DNA of 64,000 bases from Nostoc sp. 'Peltigera membranacea cyanobiont' 210A. Lineage in GTDB: Bacteria > Cyanobacteriota > Cyanobacteriia > Cyanobacteriales > Nostocaceae. Shown in pieces: positions 8,951-17,045 of the stretch. The DNA is taken from NCBI RefSeq assembly GCF_002246015.1, contig NZ_NOLJ01000011.1, forward strand, positions 94,295 to 158,294, given 5' to 3'. The notes beneath the pieces are model-generated. The model had not been told where the DNA came from, ran no database searches, and saw nothing but the letters and a program-made list of their open reading frames with translations. The position numbers and the translations under genes are program-made. How positions within the stretch are numbered: the stretch's first letter is position 1; every line of letters begins with the position of its first letter.

Positions 8951-9486
8951 TGTTCGTAACTCCTGCAAGGATTCCTAAACTTCGTCCATATTCATAGTTA
9001 AACTTGTCTCTATAGTAGCTCTTTAGGAAACTCGCAGCAATCTGCTTCAGCATCAAACACTAGCCGGACATGGCATGAGTCGATAACCATAAGGCGCGCA
9101 TCGATCGAAGGTATTAGGATTTTCAGGGTTTACATAACGTTCCTACGAGAAAATTTAATTAAATTTACATTGCGTAATATAGGTTCTATTATTCTTGCCT
9201 ACTTAGTTAGATTCAAGCAATTTTCCAGCTTAGTCAGTATAATTACTAATTGAACTAAAGCTACATATATAACTAATATAACAATTATTAAATCTATTAC
9301 ATGACAGTCAAGCAGCCTGTAATGCCCAAGCAGCGGGAAGTTGGTCAGTTTATTTAGAAACTTCACAAACTTCTAGTAGGCTATCAAGTCAACGATGCTG
9401 GATAAATCAGTTTGTAGTCAAGACCTTAGTCCTGTGTTAATCACTTAAGTGTTTACTACGTAGCAGGCAAAGTTAGCTTAATGGAT
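8951..9486. other. Gene-free stretch with a possible gene remnant
   Basis: AT-rich, no intact ORF of note. At 9301-9405 a plus-strand frame reads MTVKQPVMPKQREVGQFI, an amber stop at 9355-9357, then KLHKLLVGYQVNDAG and a stop. It looks like a short coding segment with one in-frame stop, possibly debris of a lost gene. No ribosome binding site supports it. Confidence 0.35.
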
Positions 9487-9600
9487 TACTAGTGGTCTGT
9501 CCCATTAATTTTGCGGGGCTGCGAGATCCCCGACTTCTTGAAGAAGTCGGGGATCTGAACACCACGAACCTCTGAAAACTTTTGGGACAGAACACTAGTA
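9487..9600. mobile_element. 114-bp MITE, copy 1 (TA-flanked, CTAGTG... ends)
   Basis: The ends are TACTAGTGGTCTGTCCCA and its inverted copy, with one mismatch in 18 (right end TGGGACAGAACACTAGTA). The outermost TA on both sides fits a duplicated TA target, as made by IS630/Tc1-mariner type transposases. The centre carries the GATCCCCGACTTCTT palindrome. No ORF is inside, so it must be moved by an enzyme elsewhere. A second, nearly identical copy is at 31414-31528. Confidence 0.85.
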
Positions 9601-9627
9601 AGCTGTCAATCAATAAACAATCGGTAG

Positions 9628-9702
9628 GAAGAGTCTTGGCAGAAGCTTAATGAAATGGGAGAAAAAAGTAAAGAATTGCTAGAGAAGTATTTAACGAGTT
9701 AA
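9628..9702 (+). pseudogene. Short tail of a lost ORF next to the MITE
   Basis: The open frame after an in-frame stop at 9625 reads ESWQKLNEMGEKSKELLEKY and then LTS before a stop at 9702: a charged amphipathic helix that looks like the natural end of a longer protein. It begins only about 25 bases after the MITE end, so the upstream part may have been lost in the same rearrangement. It is equally possible that it is chance. No start with a ribosome binding site. Confidence 0.3.
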
Positions 9703-9793
9703 CCATTAAATGAAAATAAAATTACAAAATTTTCGGCAAACTCTTTTGATGGTCAACACATTAAACTATTAGTTCCAAATAACCGGTTTCACT

Positions 9794-10135
9794 ATGAATC
9801 AGAAACAGATAGCAGAGTTTTCTCTCAAAGATGGCACGAAGTTTTTAGCTGAAGTTGATGAGCCAGAAAATAGCAATGCTCTTGTGCGTGTTGCTAGACC
9901 AGACACAGGGCAAATGGTAGTTGAAGCTAAAAAGAAATTTGAAGATGTATTAGATCAAATACAACCTGTCGCTTCAGCAATTATTACCAAACTGAGTCAG
10001 CTTAATACACCTGCCAATGAGGTAGAGGTTAAGTTTGGTATTAAATTAAATGCGGCGGCGGGTGCAATTTTTACCTCTGTAAGTGGTGAAGCTAACTACG
10101 AAATTACCTTGAAATGGAAGCAAGACAAGGCATAG
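9794..10135 (+). CDS. Trypsin-co-occurring domain 1 (CU044_2847-like) protein
   Basis: 113 residues that fit the trypsin-co-occurring domain 1 (Tco1; also annotated CU044_2847 family), small proteins typically encoded beside trypsin-like proteases in bacterial conflict systems. Visible signs are the initial beta hairpin (IAEFSLKDGTKFLAEVDEP), a helix with KKKFEDVLDQIQPVASAI, and the C-terminal strand pair EVEVKFGIKLNAAAGAIF and ANYEITLKW with the small-residue AAAGAI turn. The protease gene starts one base after its stop, which supports the assignment. It may bind or hold the protease inactive; that is inference. The ATG at 9794 has no strong ribosome binding site. First gene of the five-gene operon. 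Confidence 0.82.
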   Translation: MNQKQIAEFSLKDGTKFLAEVDEPENSNALVRVARPDTGQMVVEAKKKFEDVLDQIQPVASAIITKLSQLNTPANEVEVKFGIKLNAAAGAIFTSVSGEANYEITLKWKQDKA

Positions 10136-10136
10136 T

Positions 10137-11030
10137 ATGGTAGCGAATACAGATAATTATATTCAAACTTTTAGGTCAGCGATCGCGCGGATTTTTCATG
10201 CCAATGGTGCGGTAGTTGGTGTAGGTTTTTTAGTCTCTGGGCGAACTCGAAATTACATTCTGACTTGCGCTCACGTTGTTACTTCAGCCCTATCTTTAGC
10301 AGAAGATATAGTTGAAGCTCCTAATAATGATATTTATTTAGATTTCCCCCTAATTGCATCAGGACAACAACTAAAAGCTAAAGTTGTTTTTTGGCAACCC
10401 GTTGTCAGTAATGCATCAACCTCTGAGCCTGAAGATATTGCCGGGTTGCAAATCGAAGAGCAGTTGCCTAAAGAAACCCAAGCTATCCAACTAATAAGAG
10501 CTAACAATATTTGGCAGCATCCTTTCCGCATATTCGGTTTTCCTAACGGACATAATGATGGCGTTTGGGCCACAGGCGTGTTGCGAGATGGACAAGGAAA
10601 GGGATGGGTGCAACTGGAAGATAGTAAGGTAACTGGCTACAGAATAGAACCGGGTTTTAGTGGTGCGCCGATATGGGATGAAACCCTTGTAGGAGTGGTT
10701 GGGATGGCAGTAGCGGCAGAGAAGCGGCGAGAAGATATCAAAACTGCTTTCATGATTCCTGCGGATGTATTGATTGAAGCATGGAATGAAATCGGCTTGT
10801 CTATTTCATCCCATGCACATATCCAGAATATTCCTAGTAGAGTTCAACAACTCAAAATCAAAACTTTGCAACAACACTTTGACGTTCTTAGTAGTGATTA
10901 TGAGGTGGCTTACAATCAACTCAACTATACACTTAGTGCGAGCGATCGCAATATCATCCAACGCCAAATTGATAGTATCTTACAAGAACTAGAGCGAGTA
11001 GAAAGCCAACTTAATACCATAAACTATTAA
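10137..11030 (+). CDS. Trypsin-like serine protease with C-terminal helical (effector-associated type) tail
   Basis: 297 residues. The chymotrypsin-fold protease domain (about 8-220) shows a full triad: His46 in LTCAHVV, Asp100 in PEDIAGL, and Ser175 in EPGFSGAPIWD, with the strand GVVGMAVA after the serine. There is no signal peptide, so it acts in the cytoplasm, as in conflict systems rather than in secreted proteases. The last ~60 residues (236-297) are a helical hairpin rich in Gln/Leu. They align without gaps to the start of the next protein (15 of 42 residues identical). In known systems such matched effector-associated domains bring effector and NTPase together. Likely effect: cleavage of cell proteins on activation. 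The start is one base after the Tco1 stop. Confidence 0.88.
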   Translation: MVANTDNYIQTFRSAIARIFHANGAVVGVGFLVSGRTRNYILTCAHVVTSALSLAEDIVEAPNNDIYLDFPLIASGQQLKAKVVFWQPVVSNASTSEPEDIAGLQIEEQLPKETQAIQLIRANNIWQHPFRIFGFPNGHNDGVWATGVLRDGQGKGWVQLEDSKVTGYRIEPGFSGAPIWDETLVGVVGMAVAAEKRREDIKTAFMIPADVLIEAWNEIGLSISSHAHIQNIPSRVQQLKIKTLQQHFDVLSSDYEVAYNQLNYTLSASDRNIIQRQIDSILQELERVESQLNTINY

Positions 11031-11047
11031 TTTAATACTTAAATAAA

Positions 11048-12706
11048 ATGAACATCTCTGTAGATTTACGAAAGAACTATCTAGAACAGTTAATAGCCAA
11101 TTTAAAAAGTGAGGTTGAAAGTCTCAGCAAGCAAATGGCTTGGACGAGCAATGATGTAGATAAAAATAAATTGCAAAGGCAAGTTGATGATAAATTCGAG
11201 GAAATGTATAAAATCGAATCAGAGTTAAATCAGCTAAATCAACAATCTTTAGTGCAAGTTGAATCTGATAATATTCCATTCACTAATCGCGATGCTGCAA
11301 TTAATGAAATTACAGCAATTAATTCTCCTCCTTATCGTCTGGTGACAGCACCTGAAGGTTATGGAAAAACAGAATTTCTCAAACAGATCCTGGGACGGTT
11401 TCAAGAATTGCAATGGTGTTGTGCTTACGCTCCCATCTCTGGTTATGAAACTATTGAAGACTTAGAAAAACGGTTAGCAAATTCTCTGCAACTTACGCTC
11501 CCTGAAGGACATGATTTAAATTGGGGAGAACGTTTAGGTTCACTATTGCATAGAAATTGGGCTAAATGGCAATCACAGGGCAAAAAAGGTATTGTGCTGC
11601 TAATCGATCTGGATGGCTGTGCCCCACAAAAGCAACGTTTAAATGAACTTTTTAATGACTTTAAGGAATTTGCCTGGAGAATTGAAAAATGTTTGAAAGA
11701 ATTACAGTTCTTTAAAGATAATTCGCGGAGACTTCGAGTTGTAATTGCAGCTCGTTGTTTGATCGATCTCCCATTAGATCGGACTTTTCCTAAACTAATA
11801 CTCTCTCCTTTTAACTGGGAAGTAATTCAGGATACAGCAACAAAATATCTTAAGCCTATAGAGATGACTTCTGAAAGTCTTGCTTTACTAGCAGGACACT
11901 TACTGTATTTAACTGGTGGACATCCAGGGGGAATTGCTGAAGCACTAAAAGTTTATCGAGATGGTTGTTACACAGTTAGTTGGCTTTTAAACAGTTATGG
12001 CAACCAATTATGGGAAAAAAACCTCAAAAAGTGTAGAGATCAGATTAAAGAAAGCTTGACAAAAGAAAATAATTATTTATACGAATCTATTGAAAAATTG
12101 AGCATATTTCCTATACTCAATGGAACTTGGATATTAAAGGAAGCTGTTCGGAGATTTAAGTTACCTTTCAGTGATGATAGTTTTAAATTAAATGCTGAAC
12201 TGACAAAAACATCTATTTTTACTCGTGATAAAACGATTATTAAAGATGGGATGACACGACGGCTGTTAGTTATTGGTCTGCTCCGAGAAACCTCGCCTGA
12301 TAATTTTCAAGAGCTTTGTAGTGAAGCGGCTCAAATTTGCTGGGAATATATTCACGAACTGAAATCAAAGAATAATTCTGCTGTTGCGGGTACTTGGTCT
12401 ATGCAGTATTTTTTTCAAAGTCTTCAGAAACACGCTGGATTTATCAATTTTGGTCCTAATAGTCTGGCTTATCGACAAGAACTTCGTAATGATTTCTTTG
12501 ACAAAACTGTTGAGGAAACTTTGGGAATATTCCGCAATACAGATCGAGAGCAATTCCATGAATTTATTTATACACTTAAATCTGAAGTAGAAAATGACTG
12601 GGAATTTCAATTTGTTGTCAATTATTATCTACACAATGATGAATATAATGACGCACCCTACCGATATTTAATTCAAAAGCTTGATGAAGCCATTCAAAAT
12701 AACTAA
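11048..12706 (+). CDS. P-loop (STAND/AAA-like) NTPase with N-terminal effector-associated-type helices
   Basis: 552 residues. Residues 8-66 form a helical hairpin matching the tail of the preceding protease. A P-loop NTPase domain follows: Walker A APEGYGKT (101-108), Walker B IVLLIDLDG (182-190, Asp187), an arginine-containing VVIAARCLIDLP strand that could be the sensor region, and LTGGHPGGIAEAL near 290, the GxP motif at the winged-helix junction of STAND ATPases. The rest (about 310-552) is helical with no recognised repeat. The domain order is sensor/switch without its own effector, so it probably recruits the protease through the paired helices. It starts 17 bases after the protease gene; the ribosome binding site is weak and AT-rich. 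Confidence 0.8.
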   Translation: MNISVDLRKNYLEQLIANLKSEVESLSKQMAWTSNDVDKNKLQRQVDDKFEEMYKIESELNQLNQQSLVQVESDNIPFTNRDAAINEITAINSPPYRLVTAPEGYGKTEFLKQILGRFQELQWCCAYAPISGYETIEDLEKRLANSLQLTLPEGHDLNWGERLGSLLHRNWAKWQSQGKKGIVLLIDLDGCAPQKQRLNELFNDFKEFAWRIEKCLKELQFFKDNSRRLRVVIAARCLIDLPLDRTFPKLILSPFNWEVIQDTATKYLKPIEMTSESLALLAGHLLYLTGGHPGGIAEALKVYRDGCYTVSWLLNSYGNQLWEKNLKKCRDQIKESLTKENNYLYESIEKLSIFPILNGTWILKEAVRRFKLPFSDDSFKLNAELTKTSIFTRDKTIIKDGMTRRLLVIGLLRETSPDNFQELCSEAAQICWEYIHELKSKNNSAVAGTWSMQYFFQSLQKHAGFINFGPNSLAYRQELRNDFFDKTVEETLGIFRNTDREQFHEFIYTLKSEVENDWEFQFVVNYYLHNDEYNDAPYRYLIQKLDEAIQNN

Positions 12707-12726
12707 CAATTAAATAGGAGTCTATT

Positions 12727-15519
12727 ATGTCTGAACTAAATAAATTAGAGTTTGTTGGTCGTGCAGAACATCTAAATCGAATTATTTCCCTTGTTCAGGA
12801 TTCTAATAAACTGCGTGTAGTTTTAGTAGAGGGTAGAGGCGGAATTGGCAAAACTTGGTTACTTCATGCATTAAAATCCCGTCTAAACCAAGTTCAAATT
12901 GGAACAAGTGAAATTATTGATTGCGATATCCCTGTTTTTAATGATGCAGAAGATTTATACACTCAAATTGCCAAACAATTATACGATTCTACATATAAAG
13001 AATGGTTGCTGCGGTTACGACAACTGCGAGAAGATGAAAACCGCCTCAGTCAAATTGCATACGAACAAGAACGTAGACAAATTGAAAAGTTCTTAGTCGA
13101 TGAAATTAATCGAAAATCCAGCCAACAGAGATTGGTATTTCTAATTGATACGGTTGAGAAGTTAGGACAAGCAGATGTCAGAGAGCAAGTTTGGAAGTGT
13201 ATTGGCGATTTATGCCATCAACTAGAGAATGCGGTATTTATTTTAGCAGGCCGTCCTACCATTGCTCATCAAATTCTAGAAAAATCATTCAAAGAAGAAG
13301 AATTAACTTATTTGGAATTAAATGAATTTACCCATGAAGATGTACAAACATACATTCGTTGCAAGGAGGAGCAGCTTCACTTTACTCTCGGACAAGAATT
13401 GGTTAAAAAGATCATAGTTCTTTCTGGTGGTAGCCCGATCATGATTGAATTTGGAGTAGAGTATGCTTATCGGGAAGTCATACCAGATTGGTTAGAGAGT
13501 GAAGATATAGAAACTATTCCCAGCAGGTTAAAAAAAACTGGTGGATTTGAAGCTGAGATGGTTCGACATATTACGCAGCTTCGGACATCAATGGATCGGT
13601 TAACTCTGTTGCTTTCACGTATCTACCCATTAGATAGCTTTGATATTGCTAATTTATTAGAACTATCTACAGAAGATGCTCAAAGATTATTTATTGATGC
13701 ACAAAGCTACTTTTTTATCAAACCAGTAATCGGTGGTTCTCAAATATCATTACATGATATTGTCCGAGACTTAGTTGAGAAATATGTATGGGCTGATATT
13801 GACCCCGATTTGGAATGGAGAAAACGAGATAGTCGGATTGCTGCCAAATATTTCGAGCAAAAAGATTATGATTTAGGCCCACAAAAAAGGATATTGGAGG
13901 TTCAACGTTATTCTGATGATTCTCATGAAGTTGCTAATATTGAGTTTCTGATTGAAGAAGTTAAACAACTGCGAGAATTTAATACTACGCGATGGCTCTG
14001 GAATGCTTTATATGCCGATCCGATCATCGGCTTTGAAACTTGGCACGAAGTTACTGATAGGATACGCCGCCAATCGAAAAAATTTGGCTTTGTAAATCAA
14101 TTATTGGCAATTGCCAAACAGTTTGAAACAGAAATAAATCCCGATCAAAAATTTAAATTGATTATTTTTGAATCAAAGATTGTTCATGCTCTTAAAGATA
14201 AGAGTACAAAAGAAAATGAACTAGTAAAGCTGGAAGGAATGCTATCCGCTCAATCTTCTAATTCTTCTCATCAAGCGGATATTTACAATGTCTTGGGAAT
14301 GCTAAATACCAAGTTACACCTTTATGAAGAAGCTTTAAAATATCAGCAAGAGTGTTTATCCCTAGTTCAAGGCAAAAAGCTATCACATGCTATTCCTGCT
14401 GTGGCTAACTTAGTTGGTTATCTGCATCGACAACTCAACAACTTTCAGGAAGCTGAGAAATATTACAAACTAGGTTGGGAGGCTGCTATGGAAATTGATA
14501 CTCCTGACAAAGGCTTAACTCAAGTTATGGCTAGCATTCAGAATAATTTGGGATTTTTGTACGGACAACAAAAAGATTATGTAAAGGCTGAACAATGTTT
14601 TAAGGCTGCTATTGATATGTGGTCGAGTGTTGAGAGTGAACGCGAAATAGCCAACGCCGAAATTGCCTCTGCTACTATTTTGGTAGATAATGGTAATTAT
14701 GTTAAAGCTCAACAGCTACTTGAACGAGCGTTAAGCCGTTGTGACAATGAAGAAAACGATAATCAAATATTGTGTAGGGCATATTTTCAGTTAGGCTTAA
14801 ATCAGTGGTTTAGTGCTGAGGTAGTAAATGAAGCTGTTTGGGATGTGACACAGGTGCAGTGGGATCTCAATGTGCTAAGTCTTGCTCAAAATGCTTTAGA
14901 AAAAAGCCTGAAACTGGCAGAGAAATATGGACTTGAAGAGGAATTACCTGGAATTTTGCACCAAATTGCTAGTGTCTATTGGCATCTTGGGTTTCAAACA
15001 GGCGATCGCACCCTACAAGACCAAGCTTTAAAACTCAACGATCGCTCTTATCAGACTAGTTTAGAGTACAATGACATGCGGTATGCCATCGATAGCCTGG
15101 TAGGTAAAGCAGAGTTTGATTATTATGCAAAAGCCTACGAGCATATTTCCGATTATGCACAAGAACTTAGCGATCGCTTCCAATCATATCAAAATATCCA
15201 TACACTATACTTTGGCCGCATGTTACGCATAGAAGGTGATGTTGCATTTCAACAAGCTAACTACAATTTTGCTTTTAGTAAATATGCTCAAGGAATACCC
15301 CAAATCTTTCAACATGGAGGTTTCGGCCCGTATTCGATCAAACATGAGCTAAATCTGCTCCAAAAGAAAATTGAACGGTTGCCTATAGAACTTTCTAAAA
15401 CTCTGATTCAACAACTAAAATCTCAGTGGAAAGATCATAAAGCTCTTAATGAATGGTGCGATCAACAAATGTTTTTGACTAGAATACGTGCTACAAAACA
15501 GCCATCTTCTCATGCTTAG
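12727..15519 (+). CDS. STAND NTPase with C-terminal TPR-like repeats
   Basis: 930 residues. The NTPase is at the N-terminus: FVGRAEHLNRI (conserved start of NB-ARC/STAND modules), Walker A VEGRGGIGKTWLL (Lys42/Thr43), Walker B RLVFLIDTVEKL (Asp141), an AGRP strand near 176 and LSGGSPIMIEF near 230. A winged-helix-like region spans about 280-360. From about 500 to 770 there are TPR-like helix pairs (ADIYNVLGMLNTKLHLYEEA, LGFLYGQQKDYVKAEQCFK, YVKAQQLLERAL), typical sensor arms of STAND proteins. No separate effector domain is seen. A good ribosome binding site (AGGAG, 12716-12720) precedes the ATG. Its 3' end overlaps the radical SAM gene by 8 bases, suggesting translational coupling. Confidence 0.87.
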   Translation: MSELNKLEFVGRAEHLNRIISLVQDSNKLRVVLVEGRGGIGKTWLLHALKSRLNQVQIGTSEIIDCDIPVFNDAEDLYTQIAKQLYDSTYKEWLLRLRQLREDENRLSQIAYEQERRQIEKFLVDEINRKSSQQRLVFLIDTVEKLGQADVREQVWKCIGDLCHQLENAVFILAGRPTIAHQILEKSFKEEELTYLELNEFTHEDVQTYIRCKEEQLHFTLGQELVKKIIVLSGGSPIMIEFGVEYAYREVIPDWLESEDIETIPSRLKKTGGFEAEMVRHITQLRTSMDRLTLLLSRIYPLDSFDIANLLELSTEDAQRLFIDAQSYFFIKPVIGGSQISLHDIVRDLVEKYVWADIDPDLEWRKRDSRIAAKYFEQKDYDLGPQKRILEVQRYSDDSHEVANIEFLIEEVKQLREFNTTRWLWNALYADPIIGFETWHEVTDRIRRQSKKFGFVNQLLAIAKQFETEINPDQKFKLIIFESKIVHALKDKSTKENELVKLEGMLSAQSSNSSHQADIYNVLGMLNTKLHLYEEALKYQQECLSLVQGKKLSHAIPAVANLVGYLHRQLNNFQEAEKYYKLGWEAAMEIDTPDKGLTQVMASIQNNLGFLYGQQKDYVKAEQCFKAAIDMWSSVESEREIANAEIASATILVDNGNYVKAQQLLERALSRCDNEENDNQILCRAYFQLGLNQWFSAEVVNEAVWDVTQVQWDLNVLSLAQNALEKSLKLAEKYGLEEELPGILHQIASVYWHLGFQTGDRTLQDQALKLNDRSYQTSLEYNDMRYAIDSLVGKAEFDYYAKAYEHISDYAQELSDRFQSYQNIHTLYFGRMLRIEGDVAFQQANYNFAFSKYAQGIPQIFQHGGFGPYSIKHELNLLQKKIERLPIELSKTLIQQLKSQWKDHKALNEWCDQQMFLTRIRATKQPSSHA

Positions 15520-17020
15520 TAAAAAAATTGATCGACCCCAAATTTTAGTTTCTCTTAATTCTACTTATGTACCAACTGGGCAATGCGACTGTGATGGCGG
15601 GGATTGTGCCTGTGACTTATCCCCTTTAACAGAATTAACCTCAGATTTTCGATTATCTCTGGGGATGTCAGAGACAGAGTTTGTGAGAGTTCCTAACTCG
15701 CAGATGATGAATTTAGATGATACTTATTCTATCTGTTTTGGTACTTATCATCAAGTAGCAGTTTTGAATCAATCAGCGATATATTTACTCGAACAATTTA
15801 CAAATCCTCATAAATTAGATGATATTGCAATAGAGCATTCTGAGATTGACCCAATAAATTTACAGGCAGCTATTCAGGAATTATATCAAGCACGTTTAAT
15901 TGCACCCAATAATTATTCATCATTTAACTTAAATGAAATACCAGAAACTTTAACAGCATGGTTGCATATCACCGATCGCTGTAATTTAAGATGTGACTAT
16001 TGCTATCTTCCACACGAAGCAAAAGATATGTCAATCGATATAGGTAAAGCAGCTATTGAATCTACATTTCGCTCTGCAACCTTAAATAATTACCGCCGCG
16101 TCAAACTGAAATATGCAGGAGGAGAGGCATTACTCTGCTCTCCTTTAATTAAGGATCTCCATTTGTACGCTCAATCCCTTAGCAAAGAAACAGACATTAT
16201 ATTAGATGGAGTGGTTCTCAGTAATGGAACATTGATTACGCCTGAAATTATTGAGATGTTACAAATATTGAATCTGCGTCTAATGATTTCACTAGATGGA
16301 TTATCAAATTTCCATGATATTCAACGTTCTTATGCAAGCGGAAAGGGATCGTTTCAAGATGTCGAGCGAGGTATTAAGATTGCCTTGAAAAATGGTATTA
16401 TTCCAGATATTTCCATTACAGTTAGTGGGCGGAATGCAGAAGGATTGCCCGATCTTCTAGAATGGATATTGGAATATAATCTGCCCTTTAGTTTAAATTT
16501 CTATCGAGAAAACGAACTGTCAGCTTCTTATGAAGACTTGCAACTAGAAGAATCTCGGTTAATTGAGGGAATGTTGGCAGCATTCAAAGTTATCGAATTG
16601 AAATTACCTAATCGAAGTTTACTAGGTTCATTAATCGATCGTGCTAATTTAGCATCTCCTCATAAACGAACTTGTGGAGTTGGGCAAAGCTATCTCGTAT
16701 TTGATTACAAAGGGCAAATTGCTAAATGCCAGATGCAGCTACATAAAACTATATCTGCCTCTAAAACTCAAGATCCTTTAACTCTTGTGCGACAAGATAA
16801 AGCAGGTATTCAGAATTTGTCAGTTGAAGAAAAAGAAGGCTGTCGTACTTGTGAGTGGAAATATTGGTGTACAGGTGGTTGTTCTCTGGCAACATTTAAA
16901 GCTACAGGTCGTTACGATATTCAATCTCCAAATTGCAATATTTACAAAGCTCTCTATCCTGAAGCTCTCAGATTAGAAGGGTTACGATTAATCAAATATA
17001 GTTCCCCAACTAAGTCATAA
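15512..17020 (+). CDS. Radical SAM/SPASM peptide-modifying-type enzyme
   Basis: 502 residues from the ATG at 15512, which overlaps the stop of the STAND gene (ATGCTTAG). A GTG at 15488 would add eight residues and is less likely. The radical SAM cluster is C-x3-C-x2-C in DRCNLRCDYCYLP (Cys157, 161, 164), with KYAGGEALL as the GGE motif. The C-terminus has a SPASM-type cysteine set (TCGVGQ ... KCQ ... GCRTCEWKYWCTGGC ... NC). Before the core, about 75-132 resembles a PqqD-like peptide-recognition domain (VLNQSAIYLLEQF ... AAIQELYQARLI). A cysteine cluster CDCDGGDCAC sits at 25-34. Such enzymes normally modify a ribosomal peptide or protein. No precursor peptide gene was found nearby, so the target is open. 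Last gene of the operon, convergent with the next gene. Confidence 0.85.
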   Translation: MLSKKIDRPQILVSLNSTYVPTGQCDCDGGDCACDLSPLTELTSDFRLSLGMSETEFVRVPNSQMMNLDDTYSICFGTYHQVAVLNQSAIYLLEQFTNPHKLDDIAIEHSEIDPINLQAAIQELYQARLIAPNNYSSFNLNEIPETLTAWLHITDRCNLRCDYCYLPHEAKDMSIDIGKAAIESTFRSATLNNYRRVKLKYAGGEALLCSPLIKDLHLYAQSLSKETDIILDGVVLSNGTLITPEIIEMLQILNLRLMISLDGLSNFHDIQRSYASGKGSFQDVERGIKIALKNGIIPDISITVSGRNAEGLPDLLEWILEYNLPFSLNFYRENELSASYEDLQLEESRLIEGMLAAFKVIELKLPNRSLLGSLIDRANLASPHKRTCGVGQSYLVFDYKGQIAKCQMQLHKTISASKTQDPLTLVRQDKAGIQNLSVEEKEGCRTCEWKYWCTGGCSLATFKATGRYDIQSPNCNIYKALYPEALRLEGLRLIKYSSPTKS

Positions 17021-17045
17021 CTAATTATACGCACGTCATATAATT

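Noticed and set aside
8874-9056. Minus-strand 60-codon frame (MMLKQIAASFLKSYY)
   Set aside because: Its C-terminal half is the translation of the GTCGGGGAT palindrome and it has no ribosome binding site.
9710-9772. 20-codon frame (MKIKLQNFRQTLLMVNTLNY) before the Tco1 gene as radical SAM precursor peptide
   Set aside because: No ribosome binding site, no core motif and no leader-core shape; the radical SAM gene is five genes away.
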